From the NCBI GenBank assembly GCA_030762175.1, contig CM060833.1, forward strand, positions 166,585,001 through 166,649,000: 64,000 nucleotides of DNA, written 5' to 3'. Within the stretch, counting starts at the first letter, position 1; each line of letters starts with the position of its first letter. Position numbers and translations under genes: made by a program. Positions 23,936 to 35,365 of this stretch are shown here, in pieces. The notes under the pieces are model-generated. The model saw only the letters and a list, made by a program, of their open reading frames with translations. It was not told where the DNA came from and searched no databases. Source of the stretch: Metallyticus violacea (lineage: Eukaryota > Arthropoda > Insecta > Mantodea > Metallyticidae).

Positions 23936-25239
23936 GGAGCGTAACATTACCTAAATTTACCTTTTTTAAATTAAACTATTGTTGCAGGTTGCCAATACCG
24001 TTTGCAGCAAAATTCTCTAAGCCATGCTTGATATTAGTAAATGATTTTATATTTGCACTCACCCGGTTCGACTGCCCCCAACACCAGCAGGCACGTCCAT
24101 TCTGACGGAGAGAGCGTAGTCGACTTCTGACGTTGAGACGCCTGGAAGGAGAGGCTACAATCCCGGGGAAATATGATAGATGACGATTCAATGAAGCTAC
24201 TGTTTGGGCTTAAGTTTTCTAGGCACTTACCTTAAGAACATAGGCTGAAAAAGCCTAAGCCACAAAACTAGCCTTACCTGGAATTGATCCCGGGCCCATC
24301 GCATATTAAACACAAGTGTTAACACCAGACCATAGCAATGGACACATTTAGTTCGTTTCCGGCCACACCTTACGTCTGATCTTGCATGAAGTACAGAATA
24401 TTTCTAAAAACTTCTAAAACAGACACTTATTTGGAACTTCATACATTCCTTGCCGGTAGGCGTGTTTCCGGCGATATCTGCGTACACATTCCTCCATAGT
24501 TCGGAACACGGTTCTTGTCATTGAGAGACCCTGTTTCTCTCTCGTAACCTTTTAACAAGTTGGAGAACAGTTTCTCTATCTGGAACGCGGTTGCCATGAT
24601 ATTTTCTTACGAATCGTCCTAAACCTCTGTGCAAGAATCCGTTTTTACATATTTATTGTATCATTACTCAGGTATATTTAGTGACATAACTAACGAAAAA
24701 CAATATCATACAATGAAAACACTGCGGGCACTGCAAAAAAAAAAAAAAAAAAAAAAAAAAACCCTTCCTCAAGCTCATTACAAGCAGCTACCTGCATATG
24801 CATTATATGACCTTGACGACTGACTTCTCCCAGGTCCTGCCATGCTCTTCTAGCCCGTAACTTAATTTCTTATTTCATTAGATAGGCTTCCCTTTACATT
24901 TCGAATTCTAACGTATGCTAATTTCGAAAGAGGTTCAAGATCAAGATTCATTACTTCTAGTTTTCTCTTCTATTAAAACCGCACGTTTTTGTCCGTATTT
25001 TTTGTTTTGTACTAAACCAATCGATTCAATGAATTGTAGTTTGTGAGCTGCAGTTGTGGAAGTTGATCAGGAAAGTTCTGAATAAATTTGCATACGGCGA
25101 GATAATCAGTATTTAATAAAACGTTTACAAACAGATTTAATGTGTTGCCAAACGATATTCAGCGAATTGGAGGATTTAGAATGGAACGTTCAAGGGATGG
25201 AGGGGGAACTTGGCCGGTGCGCGAAGTAATCGGATTTTT
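23936..25239. other. Non-coding stretch
   Basis: At 24280-24350 the minus strand has cccgggatcaattccaggta, a weak B-box-like motif that could mark another old tRNA-derived repeat. A 27-bp poly-A occurs at 24736-24762. No gene recognised. Confidence 0.35.
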
Positions 25240-25488
25240 ATAATAATGTTTAATGCCTGTTTCTACTACAGAAACCTCACAGGCGGTGGACACTGATTGT
25301 ATATGAGATGAAATGATAAATTGGGAAAGGCTTCCAGGCCCAAGTTTAGGGTATCTCCCGGCATTTGATATCTATGAGAACTGAGGAAAACCTGGAAAAA
25401 ACCTCAGTCAGGAAGGCCTGTCCTGGATAACCCCAGACCTGCCGCTCACCAGTCCGCGCCTTAACGACCTCGGCCACCCATGGCGATA
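25240..25488 (-). mobile_element. SINE B, minus
   Basis: A whole copy from aatgtttaatgcctgtttct to ggccacccatggcgat, with short deletions in the body. The B-box region is damaged (gataaccccagacc). Confidence 0.9.
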
Positions 25489-25549
25489 AGTAGTCGAAAT
25501 GGAAACAGTACTTGAGCTGACAAGACTTATAACTAAAGCTGTATATTAC

Positions 25550-26030
25550 CGAGCGGGGAGGTTGTAATGTTTTCTGGAGGTGCGGGTCCCTAGTTCCGGC
25601 CATTCTGACCTTGGTTTTTTCGTGATTTCGCTTGCTTGCTTAAGCGAATGACGAATCTTTCCTTCTGTTTTCGCATTCATATCATCTTATTCCGTTGATT
25701 CTGTTACAGGGTCAAAAATACCAAGAGAAGTAGAATGGTGCGGTGTGCAGGTGGTTTGCGCTTAGAAATAGTTCCTGCCACGGCTTTTGGTATGGAAGCA
25801 GACCTTCTAAAAGGTTTGAACTTCTTGGAAAGAGGAGGAGGTTTCGCCTGCATCGGGGTGTTATATCTGAAAAAATTGTTAAGGACCCCGACCACGCCTC
25901 ACCGCCCATAGCATCCGGCCACTCGGTATCTTCCTCACCTCATCCTTTCCTCCCGGAGTGATCCCACTAAAACATTGGCACAAACTGCCAGCCCTGGGCA
26001 AGGCTGAGGTATCTGGACCGTAACAATCCA
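25550..26030 (+). mobile_element. SINE D, plus, about 480 bp
   Basis: Begins at taccgagcggggaggttgta (tRNA-like A-box region, decayed B-box tccctagttccggcc) and ends gccctgggcaaggctgaggt. It aligns along its length with the minus copy at 16490-17010 and gives the clearest full-length plus-strand reading of the family. It lies about 240 bp upstream of the first kinase exon. Confidence 0.75.
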
Positions 26031-26262
26031 ATCTAATACAAACGAATCCAAAGTTCATACAAACGCTCATAGAAGTCAAAATTCAGCACGTATTACAATT
26101 GCTTTAAAAACGGAAATAAGAAACCCGTAAGAAAGGTTTGTTATTTCCCCGTTATCGACATATTTCTCAATGAGAGCGTGTTCTAACTAACTACTTTATG
26201 TTTGCAGTAAGTTGCTTAAACAATGAGCAAGCATTATTCAATTTGGGAAATTTCTTTTACAG

Positions 26263-26475
26263 CGGCTTGTTCGCCTCGGTGAGAAGATGCAGGTCCAGAG
26301 AAACAGGTCAGCTGTTCGCTGCCAAATTTGCTAGCCGCACTCGTTACGGTGAGGACTGCAGTGCGGAAATACACCACGAGATAGCTCTACTGTCTCTCTG
26401 CTCACCTTCTCCACGGATAGTTCGCCTTCACGACGTCTTCGAGACGCAGAACGAGATCATCATCGTGCTAGAGTT
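26263..26475 (+). CDS. DRAK/STK17-like kinase, N-lobe exon
   Basis: This internal exon encodes the N-lobe of a Ser/Thr kinase of the DAP-kinase-related (DRAK/STK17) group. It starts after the acceptor tttcttttacag, on the third base of a codon, and ends before gtgagt, leaving two bases (TT) for the next codon. The 70 full codons begin G-L-F-A-S-V, the second half of the glycine-rich loop. They continue with F-A-A-K (beta-3 ATP-binding Lys), EIHHEIALL (alpha-C Glu) and end IIIVLE at the hinge. The phase fits the next exon exactly, giving LEF-APGGDL. DRAK-type kinases act in apoptosis and actomyosin regulation; that role is family knowledge. The first half of the glycine loop must come from an upstream exon that I could not find. 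Confidence 0.9.
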
Positions 26476-27265
26476 GTGAGTATTGCTACTGATTGCCGTT
26501 CGGATAATTATCATAAGTTATAAGCCCATTCTGCTCAGCAAGGACGGACACCACAAGGCTGCCATCCATCACTGCTGACGAAATACATCGTGCGCAGTTG
26601 CCTTGTTTACCCATGCGCAACATGCTCTCCTTAAACGTCCGTATTTATTGACTTGAATAATAATAGTGGCTGGTTAGTGCCTAGGTATGTTACGTGATAA
26701 AGAATGAATGGTTAAGGGGGGGGGTCAGGGGTTATCTACATTAAAAGTACTCCACATTCATTCTATAAGACGAAATTAAAAACTCAGCCAGACGGTGTCA
26801 CAAGTAGAATTTGAACCAGATGGGTCCATACCGATCGACGTCCTTAAAAAAATAAGTCATAGGAGTGGCTAATAACTTGCTCAGTCAAAGATTTACGAAT
26901 TTTAAGAAAATTAATTCACCATGGAGAAAAAGTTTATATAAGGAAATAAATGCACTTTTTTAATGCATAAAGAAAAAGAGACGAACAATTTAGTTAATCA
27001 CCAAAAAGTGTAGCGAGAAAAACATTAAACGCTTAACATTTTTTCAGGAGCATTAAAACTTACTATAGATGTAAGTAAAAATAAATAAAATAGTTTATAA
27101 GCATAAAAAACACTCTAGTCCCCATTTCAATAATCACAAGGCAGTGTGCCACAGTTAAATGTCTTAATACTTCAGAATCTGTTCTGTTTAAGCAGTGACG
27201 ACATGACAGATGGAGTCAATATATAACTTTGAATATAACGCTTTTATCATATTGGAAAATGTTTA

Positions 27266-27565
27266 TACCGAGGGTGCCAAAAAAATCTATACACACTTTC
27301 ACAGTAGATATCTATTTAATATATTTCAAAGTTGCACCGAAAAACAACAGAAATGTGTAGTATGATGTTCTGTAAACAGATGTGACTCACATACATTATG
27401 ATAGCGTTGCTACGTGACAGGTAAATTAACAATGAACAAATGAAGCCAAGATTATCGTATGATGTTCTGTAAATAGATGTGACTCACAATACTTTATGCT
27501 AGCGTTGCTACAACAAAATGGAGCCAAGATTATCGTTTGAACAGCGGAAAGCAATTTTGAAGTGT
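27266..27565 (+). mobile_element. Tc1/mariner-like element G, left part
   Basis: Starts at TA with terminal sequence taccgagggtgccaaaaaaa. The same terminus is found at both ends of 40647-41334. The 5' region contains a direct duplication (gtatgatgttctgtaaacag and gtatgatgttctgtaaatag, about 100 bp apart). At 27520 a frame opens M-E-P-R-L-S-F-E-Q-R-K-A-I-L-K, the N-terminus of a transposase, and it is cut off at 27565 where SINE A sequence begins. Confidence 0.75.
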
Positions 27566-27800
27566 ATTGGTTCAATCCTGGCCAGCATCGATGGATTGGT
27601 GTAAAATCCTAGGTATGGCTACGTTAGGAAAGCAAGTAAAGCCAAGGGTCCTGTGTCGTACATTTACGACACGATAAAGAACCTCAAGCCTGAAAGAAGA
27701 GGCTTCTGAGCAAAATTTGTCGGACGTTTCACGCCCTGAGTTGAATGGGACGCTGATGACCTGAGCTGTTAAAGAGCGTCCATAAATAAATCAACTAAAA
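27566..27800 (+). mobile_element. SINE A, 5'-truncated
   Basis: Begins within the B-box region (ggttcaatcctggccagcat) and runs to the normal tail (cgtccataaataaatcaac). It interrupts or replaces the right part of element G. Confidence 0.9.
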
Positions 27801-28926
27801 TCTGGAAATTTACATGACCCTAGTAATTTAATTTTTAATTTTTCAAACAACATTTACACGTTTCGTATTTTTCATATCTATTTTGAATAAAATGTTGTCC
27901 ACAGACTCTGATTCTAATATTTTTATATTCATTTCTATTTTCTAACACTAAATTTGTGTTAAAGTTTTAAAATTAAAAAAGATTTGTCACATTGAACTTC
28001 TTAATGCTTTATTTAATTTTAATGCCTTCATCCAATGCCATGCTTCAGTTGACTACGTGCCCTCAGTCACACCCTAATTCTTGAAATTCATTCGCCCATA
28101 TTTTGTTCTTACCTTCTTATTAACTTAAAGATTTGCTTTTTGTGTATTTTGTTTTACAGAAATTTATTATATCTATACATTTTTCTATTATTTCATTATT
28201 CTATTGTCCGTTGTTTGTAAGTTCGAAAATTGTCACATTAACTTTAAAATATGTTTTCAAATTGAATTTAAATATTTACAATAATCATGCTAGTTGTGTT
28301 AGCCATACTTTTTTCAACAGACATTAATACAGCTTGATGTGAAATAGATTAATGTTTATTTTATAAGTTTTGTAGAGTTTAATAAGCTGTATTTAATAGA
28401 AGGTTCAATACAAATTACTAATAATTTAAGAAAATTTATATGATATTAACAAGGTAATGTGTTTTGATTTGGTGCAGAATTTAAAATAAATAATATAAAT
28501 AAATACTGCTATTTAGTTACCTTATATTTACAACGGGGGGGGGGGTAAGGGAAGACAAAAATGGTTATCGGTGTAAAATACTTAGAAATGATATAGATTT
28601 GCTAGAGAAATGATATAGAATTGTCAAATAGTGAAAGGAGGATGAAATGAGTAGGGAAGGCCATGGGACTAGTTATCTGGTATTAGTTAAACAAGATCCT
28701 TATACACCAATAACCAGGGTGTTAGTGTGTATAAGGTCCTAAGGAATAAGCAACTCTCAAGGATAGAAATTTGGCCTGAGGGGGGGGGGGCTGAGTCAAT
28801 CAAATTGGAATAAATTTTGATTGGAGTTAGTGACTTCTGGAATTGCCAAAGGCACTGTTCCTAATTGTTATATTTAAAATTAATGTTTTTTATTTGTTTT
28901 TATTTTGTTAAAAATTCTATGAGAAA

Positions 28927-28930
<4 letters not shown>
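27801..28930. other. AT-rich intron DNA with poly-G tracts
   Basis: No coding sequence recognised. Poly-G tracts occur at about 28532-28543 and 28780-28790. Confidence 0.5.

Positions 28931-29013
<83 letters not shown>
28931..29013. repeat. (ACT)n microsatellite
   Basis: About 27 nearly uninterrupted ACT units, followed by several diverged (A)ATAAATT repeats to about 29070. Confidence 0.95.
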
Positions 29014-29108
29014 AAACGCTGAAATAAATTATAATAAATTACAATAAATTAAAATAAATTCACAATAAATTACAGCTGAAAGTGCTTTTGTTCAGTCGAA
29101 CGAAAGAT

Positions 29109-29690
29109 TTTTTTAATAGTGTTTAACGCCCGTTTTTACTACTGAGGCACCACAGACGGTGGACACTGATCATACATGCGATGAAATGATAAATTGGGAA
29201 AGGATTTTTTAAGGAAGGAAGTGCTCCTGGCATAAGTTTAGGATACTTCCCCGGCATTTGCCATTTATGAGGACTGAGGAAAATCTGGAAAATACCTCAG
29301 TCAGGGAGGACGGTCTTGGCGGGATTCGAACTCCAGAACACCCGCTCACGAGTCCGCGCCTTAACGACCTCGGTCACCCGTGGCGGTTTTTTTTTTTTTT
29401 TTTGAATAGTGTTTAACGCCCGTTTTTACTACAGAGGCACCACAGGCGGTGGACACTGATGATACATGAGATGAAATGATATATTGGGAAAGGATTTTTT
29501 TTTTTTTTTTTTTTAAGGAAGGAAGCGTTCCAGGCCTAAGTTTAGGTACCTCCCCGGCATTTGCCATTTATGAGGACTGAGGAAAATCTGGAAAATACCT
29601 CAGTCAGGGAGGACGGTCTTGGCGGGATTCGAACTCCAGAACACCCGCTCACGAGTCCGCGCCTTAACGACCTCGGTCACCCGTGGCGGT
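29109..29690 (-). mobile_element. SINE B head-to-tail dimer
   Basis: Two minus-strand SINE B units (29117-29386 and 29404-29690) are joined through a 17-bp T tract, that is, A-linked on the sense strand. The whole dimer is flanked by a perfect 11-bp duplication, gaacgaaagat at 29098-29108 and 29691-29701. About 110 bp at the head ends, including the variant ggcgggattcgaactccaga, appear identical in both units, so they are not independent insertions. Confidence 0.95.
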
Positions 29691-29701
29691 GAACGAAAGA
29701 T

Positions 29702-30857
29702 GTACAGGAGAGTGGTTCAGGTAAAATTTTATTTTGCTTTTTCCAAACTCCAAGAACATAAATAAAGGATCATTATTTTTGAAAGCATTTAATGCCCCGT
29801 CGGTCTCCGAGGCTAGGAATGGAATGAATTATTGATGCCGTGAAGAGCTCGGAGTCAGCAAGGAGACGAAAAGCTCTCTCTCTTCTCTCATTCCGTCACT
29901 GGAAACACTGTACACAGCGGTTTAGCAGCTTATAAACTTATACATCTGTTAAGCTTCATTTCTCAGCTTAAGTTTTAACTGAAGCACATATTAATCTTTG
30001 CCATGATATAAGCATTTTCTTTTTTTCAGTTACAGTGCATGCATTCTTTGTCCTGCCAGTAGGACATAACTCTCTTTCAGTATTGTACTTGAAACCGGTT
30101 GTGCAACATGTTGGCTGTCTCGTGCTGCAGAACCTGCGTATGAACTACAGTGTCTGAAACCCAAGTTACAACTTTCGGGGAATAAATGAAGCGTAATAAT
30201 TTCTTATGTTGTATTTCCATTAGTTGCGATATAATTCAAAGATCAAACAAACATTCCACAAGATAAACCACTTGGACTGCTATCGCTTAAGAAGGAAATG
30301 AGGTAGTTAAGAAGTTACTGGAGGATCCGACCACGTTAATGTGCGTTCTCCTGCCCTGTCTACTCATTATAATGTTAAAACGTAGACAGCAGCACTGGGA
30401 GGAGAAAGCAGTCGCTTACAAATACCTGAGAGAAATGTTAAAACAACTTCACAATCAAAGTGGGGCTATAACATTCAGTACTGTAACCATAAGCCATTTG
30501 CTTAAATGAGTGCCGTAACAAACCTCGGCGCTTAAGAAGACATAAATTCCAAGGACAAACTGCAACAGGCCATCTATGGCATCACACGCGGAAATCCATT
30601 CGGCCATGGCAATGAATTGTGAAACCTCCACTATTGTTTTACTTCTGCCTTCTTGACACCCACATTCTCACACTGGTCACTTGAGTTCTTATTGCGGTAA
30701 GAAAAAGATATCAAGTTTGTTATTTGAATCTCACTGTTCCACTACAACAGAACCCTTTTGCTCTGTGCTACCGTGTGCAATCAAGTTTCTGAAGTCACTT
30801 TTTATTGATTTGCCATTGAAGAAGTTTAAGTATTTTCAACACTTCTTTAAAAATGAA
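29702..30857. other. Intron DNA, nothing recognised
   Basis: No gene or shared repeat was seen. Confidence 0.45.
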
Positions 30858-30965
30858 TCCCTTTCCCAATATATCATTTCATCTCATGCATCATCAGTGT
30901 CCACCGCCTGTAGTGCTTCAGCAGTAAAAACGAAACGGACGTTAAACATCCTTAAAAAAAAAAGT
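30858..30965 (+). mobile_element. SINE B 3' fragment
   Basis: Only the last 100 bp or so are present, from ccctttcccaatatatcatt through gtccaccgcctgtagtgctt to the A-run. It is truncated at the 5' side. Confidence 0.88.
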
Positions 30966-31157
30966 ATTTGTAAAGAGAAAAGTAGCAGTTAGTGAATGAA
31001 TGCGTGTATTTATTCAAATTAACATACATACCTAATAACTTTACAACCTTCGCACGGGTCCACCCGACCGTATGTGTCTTTCATAATACACAAAAAGTAC
31101 ATTATTTAAATAAATAAATAAGTAAATACGTCACACAACCATTGCTTAACGCAGTTA

Positions 31158-31168
31158 AAATAATAATA

Positions 31169-31209
<41 letters not shown>
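31158..31209. repeat. (AAT)n microsatellite, likely LINE tail
   Basis: About 17 units with one AGT variant. It lies on the 3' side of the minus-strand LINE fragment at 31320-31575. Confidence 0.9.
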
Positions 31210-31319
31210 CTCAATATTAGCTCTATATACACATACAAAATATAGAGCCCCTTCCCCCTTGTCAGTGGAATTAGTAAACACAATACATATATTTTTAATT
31301 CAGTTTATTTTCCCCCGCC

Positions 31320-31575
31320 CCTCCCCCGAATTTCAGCCTTTTTTCAGACCTGAGCTGTCTCACCTTCGATATAAATTTGCCTACCTGCTCCTCGTCCTCG
31401 CCTGCCAGCATGCTCCTTGCCCTCTGACAGAGTTAGTAAAGGAAGGCTGCTACAGTTCGCTAGGATATGCACCATGATTCTTCCTCTCCACATAAAGGGC
31501 AAATCTCAGTCCACTCTCACCTGAGATTCTGATCTGTCGCCATGACCCAAGCCTAAACAACGCGAATCCCTGTTT
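31320..31575 (-). pseudogene. LINE ORF2 C-terminal fragment
   Basis: Minus-strand translation gives A-L-F-R-L-G-S-W-R, then I-C-P-L-C-G-E-E-E with a downstream V-H-I-L-A-N-C in a shifted frame. This is the CxxC...H...C cysteine motif at the C-terminus of non-LTR retrotransposon ORF2 proteins. It aligns with 34127-34370 (A-W-F-R-L-G-R-W-K ... Y-P-F-C-A-G-N-E-E-W-V-N-I-L-A-E-C), so both are from one LINE family. A frameshift lies just after G-E-E-E-S-W. Confidence 0.65.
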
Positions 31576-32106
31576 AATAATAAGTCTGATCTCTGTTCTG
31601 ATGTACTATTTCACCCCCCACCTAGATTTTAGCCCCGTTTGCACTTATAACCAGATCTTCTCTTCACACTGCGTGATTGGAAGCTGCCTGTCTACATTGG
31701 CAGTTAGTGACAATCACCGTGGGAGGCAGAAGAATCGAATGAGAGAGTAAAAATGGTGATTCGGTGATTTCATGTGAGGTTGTGTTAATCACAAAAGATG
31801 CTCGAATATATATTTGATGTAATGTTAGTTGGTGAGGACATTTTCCGGTCGCGGAGTAGGGGTAATGGTAAATACGTCATTGTGGTTTCATAGCAACTAA
31901 CTGCACAATAACTTTTATCTCGCACTTTTGAGACGGAAATAAAAAGTTCTCCACAACATAAAACAAAATGGTAAATTGTTACATTCTAGCTAACACAGGT
32001 CAATAACATCAAACACCAGGAAAGTATTGTTTGATGCACAGTGTCAAATTGTTCCTCAGTTTTAGTTTCGCATATATCAATCTCGCCCTTATTATTTTGT
32101 TCGCAG
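31576..32106. other. Intron DNA before exon 2
   Basis: No repeat or gene recognised. The acceptor tract of exon 2 lies at the right end. Confidence 0.5.
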
Positions 32107-32245
32107 TGCACCTGGCGGTGACCTACAGACTATCATCGATGACAATTTGGTACCCTATGAGGCGGACGTGGTGAAGTTCGTTCGGCAACTCGTTGAAGGT
32201 CTTGCATATCTGCACGAGCGGAAGATCGCACATCTTGACATTAAG
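32107..32245 (+). CDS. DRAK/STK17-like kinase, catalytic-loop exon
   Basis: This second exon of the same kinase follows the acceptor ttgttcgcag and ends at AAG before the donor gtaagc. One base plus 46 codons read APGGDLQTII, then a helical stretch (VVKFVRQLVEGLAYLHERK), then IAHLDIK. HLDIK is the catalytic loop: the DAPK/DRAK group has HxD-L/I-K with Phe or Leu where most kinases have Arg, and the catalytic Asp and Lys are present. The intron falls exactly between that Lys and the Pro of P-Q-N in the next exon. The intron before it is 5,631 bp. No stop or frameshift is present. Confidence 0.92.
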
Positions 32246-34002
32246 GTAAGCCATGCACAAGTGGAGGACAAGCCGGACTTGCACGTTATAGGAGATTTTG
32301 AAGGTACGGCGTTTAAATACCTTTTAAAATAGTCATATTTTTCAAAAACGGTTCCATTTATATCATCACATGTCTGCTGAGAAATTTATGCAGGTACCAA
32401 CTGAATTTTTGCAAAAAAAAAAAAAAATACTTGAATAATTGTTTTTAAATTTTGGACAGCCCTACTAGAATAGGTTTTAGGCAGAAAAAGTTGCGTTCAG
32501 GCTCAGTTCACTTTCCATTGAAAGTGGAACCCCATTCCTAGATTCAAGAATGATTAAACAATTGGATTGGATTATTTTTATAAGCATTTTATTTACCATA
32601 TCTCTAGTCTTCTCCAAACATACCATCAGCAGGTAAATAGACAAAACTGGACATACTTCTGCAAAATATATATCACTAAATTTCAGAATATTTTAGTTCT
32701 CCACCTTATGACAACATTTTACTAAAGAGGAAATAATTTTATGGAATTGTAATCACTAGTGTCAGTGGATAAACTTTAAAAATGTACACAGAGATCTCCA
32801 ATAAGAAACTTTTACACAAGGAGCTAATAAAGATATATTATAATCAGCTTTGATTCTTCCACAACAGAATTTAGCATCATAAATATTTTTAATGACCTTC
32901 GAGGTGTAGTTCAATGAATTAAACTGTAATGATGTCATTAGTACGTTAGGTAAAACTCTCTTCAACTCAGCCAATTTTGACTCTTTATTTTATGCAATTG
33001 TAGAAATAAGTATTTAAATTGTTAGAGAATGTAATTTTGGTTCAACAAATAAATGATAAATAGGTTAAAGCCTACCATTAACCCCCAGTTCCGTTGTTTT
33101 AAAGTCAAGACATTAAAGACATTTAAAGATTTAACTGTAAGTGTTGAATGTGAATACATAAACTAGTAAGTAATTAGATAAATATTCCTGAATCCTAAAT
33201 TTAAAGCCATGAATATAAAATATGTGGTAAATGAAAAGTTTATAATTTTTAATTCAACATAATGCAAATATAATTTATTTTTACTCATCTAACACATTCT
33301 TGGAAGAAACGTTGTTTTTATAAGTAGGTGGTGTTACACTTAAAGATTCTTATCCTTGCTAGTGTGCTGATGCTGGAGAATATCGCACCACATGGGATAG
33401 AAAAAGTAGCATTGCTAATTTTATAGTAAACTTCATAATTTAATCTCGTCGCTTCGATAAAATTACATTTTCCTTCAGATTGCTAGAAAATCGCGCCCTC
33501 TTTTAGATATCGTCAACAAACAGGTCGGTAGTTGAAATGCAAACAGGCTTACAGCAGCAAACACTTGATTCTCGTTTGTACACCTGACAAAATAAAATAC
33601 CAAACAGGTAGGTGGCACTACTGATAACTATCGATGTGTTCGCGAAGGCAGGAGTTGCCAACATCAGAACTTTACATAAGATCAAAATATATTCACATAA
33701 ATGTGGAATAATTGACTATTTGACAACTATTATGGAGACGAAGGGCATTAAACCCTAAATAGGGAACAAAGGTGGTAGGTTTATTACTAACGTGAAACAA
33801 CATTACAATCGATTCCAATTTATAAATATCACATTACTTTATTTTCTACACGCGTTTCAGTTGCTTATTCAAAAATGGTGATTTTGTCAAAATACAATGT
33901 TATGTATAAATGTAAAAATCCTAAGTACAGCTTTCTTCAGACATGTTGAGTATGATATACAGTTAGAAAAAGGAACAAATAAAAAGATAAAAAAATAACA
34001 CC
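32246..34002. other. AT-rich intron DNA
   Basis: 1.7 kb, strongly AT-rich; nothing recognised. Confidence 0.5.

Positions 34003-34039
<37 letters not shown>
34003..34039. repeat. (AAT)n microsatellite, likely LINE tail
   Basis: About 12 units. It lies about 90 bp beyond the stop of the minus-strand LINE ORF. Confidence 0.9.
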
Positions 34040-35160
34040 GCTAAACATTAAAAGGGGAAGAACGGTATTTACAAATATATTAATGGAAACATATTATATT
34101 ATTTATAATTACACTAATTATTGCGTTCTAACCAGAACTTCTAGCTTCGCGCACTTTGGCTAGGAAAATGCCCATATTCAACCAATTAGTGTGGTTTCCA
34201 AACAGATCGTAGCATGCCTCTCGTTGCGTTTTTCTCAGGTGTTCCCAGTGGGTACATTCTGCCAGAATATTTACCCATTCCTCATTCCCTGCACAAAATG
34301 GGTAGATTCTCCTACCAGAACGATCCGTAATTTGTTGAGCCTTCCACCTTCCCAGTCTAAACCATGCCATTTCTGATTCGCCTTTCTTCCTTGAACAAGC
34401 ATATACACCTTTTTATTCCAGGATAGTTTAATTTAATTCGATAGGCTCAAGGAGACTTTTGTGTTACATTTTCTGCCTCGATTTCCTGCCTGCTGATATC
34501 CTCTAGCCTTGTTTTAACCTTCTTCCATGCGTTTTTATTATTTGCATTATCTCGTTGCCTTATTCAACCCAATTCTGGTGTCTATAGCATTTAGCATGAA
34601 GTGTGGACTGGTCTCCCGTCATTAGTCATAGACAGTATTTCACCGTCCTTGTTTTATTATTGACCGTATCTTTAAAACAACTCACCTATCTCATGGCCTC
34701 ACAGCTTGACGTTCCTTTGGAAAGCCCGAGAACTTTTCCCCCAAAATCGACTTGAATTTTATTTACACGTTCAGCTCCCCCCCCCCCATATTATATAGCA
34801 GAATAAACATGTAGAGATGTAATAATATTATACATGCTCTCTAGTGTATCTACTGGTATGTCTGTAACGCGAGGCAGAACACGTAGTAACTCTTTTGTTT
34901 ACCTGATGCTTTATAATTAATAACAGGTAAGTGCTTATTCCATTTCCCACTCATATTAAACGTTACTTCTAAACAACAAAAGTGTTTAACATTTTGTATT
35001 CCTTGTCCATTATAGTACATTTTTTCAGCTCTACGATACACGTAGCCATTTTAAAAACACGTTGTTTTGATGTTGTTAATATTTACTAGCATACCCCATT
35101 TCAGACAATACATCTCTAGGATGTGAATGCCTTTCTGCAACCATCTCTTGTTAGAGATAA
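34040..35160 (-). mobile_element. Non-LTR retrotransposon (LINE) 3' part
   Basis: The minus strand from 35160 reads L-Q-K-G-I-H-I-L-E-M-Y-C-L-K-W-G-M, then V-N-I-N-N-I-K-T, the conserved stretch after the reverse transcriptase catalytic core. K-M-Y-Y-N-G-Q-G and S-G-K-W-N-K-H-L follow (35041-34850). After a decayed middle, 34370-34128 gives the C-terminal FRLGRWKAQQ and the motif PFC...W-V-N-I-L-A-E-C ending ..V-R-E-A-R-S-S-G-stop. The 5' part with the RT catalytic motif is missing, as expected for a 5'-truncated LINE. The (TTA)n tail fits I-like or related clades, which is inference. Confidence 0.75.
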
Positions 35161-35207
35161 ATGTCAGCGTACAAAAGTACAGAAATGCAAGTACAGTCCA
35201 CTTCAAA

Positions 35208-35365
35208 ACCGTGTCGTAGATTTACGGCATGTAAAAGAACCTTAAGCCTGAAAAAAGAGCCCTCTGAGCAAAATTTGCTGGTCTTTTCACAGCCTGAATT
35301 GAATGAGACACTGATAATCTGAGATGTTAAAGAGCGTCCATAAATAAACCAAATCAACAATATAA
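35208..35365 (+). mobile_element. SINE A 3' fragment
   Basis: Starts within the body (cgtgtcgtagatttacggca) and ends in the normal tail (gcgtccataaataaaccaaa). The tRNA-like head is absent. Confidence 0.88.

Larger units (their letters stand above)
26476..32106 (+). other. Kinase intron (5.6 kb)
   Basis: This is a phase-2 intron with a GT..AG boundary (gtgagt / cgcag). It contains the left part of a Tc1/mariner-like element, a truncated SINE A, a SINE B dimer, a SINE B 3' fragment, a LINE 3' fragment on the minus strand, an ACT and an AAT microsatellite, and three poly-G tracts (near 26717, 28532 and 28780). I saw no further kinase-like exon inside it. Confidence 0.85.

Noticed and set aside
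1..26262. Search for the upstream kinase exon ending before the glycine loop
   Set aside because: No stretch encoding a kinase start (hydrophobic beta-1 then G-x-G) with a donor in the right phase could be recognised. It is probably outside the window.
28931..29070. Possible CRISPR-like or satellite array
   Set aside because: The repeats are simple ACT and short AT-rich units without spacers.
31142..31477. 111-codon open frame on +
   Set aside because: It starts in the AAT microsatellite (Ile run) and overlaps LINE ORF2 remnants on the other strand.
32147..32332. Open frame continuing past the kinase exon to 32332
   Set aside because: The reading after AAG at 32245 is intron. The donor gtaagc and the in-phase continuation at 62040 show the true exon end.
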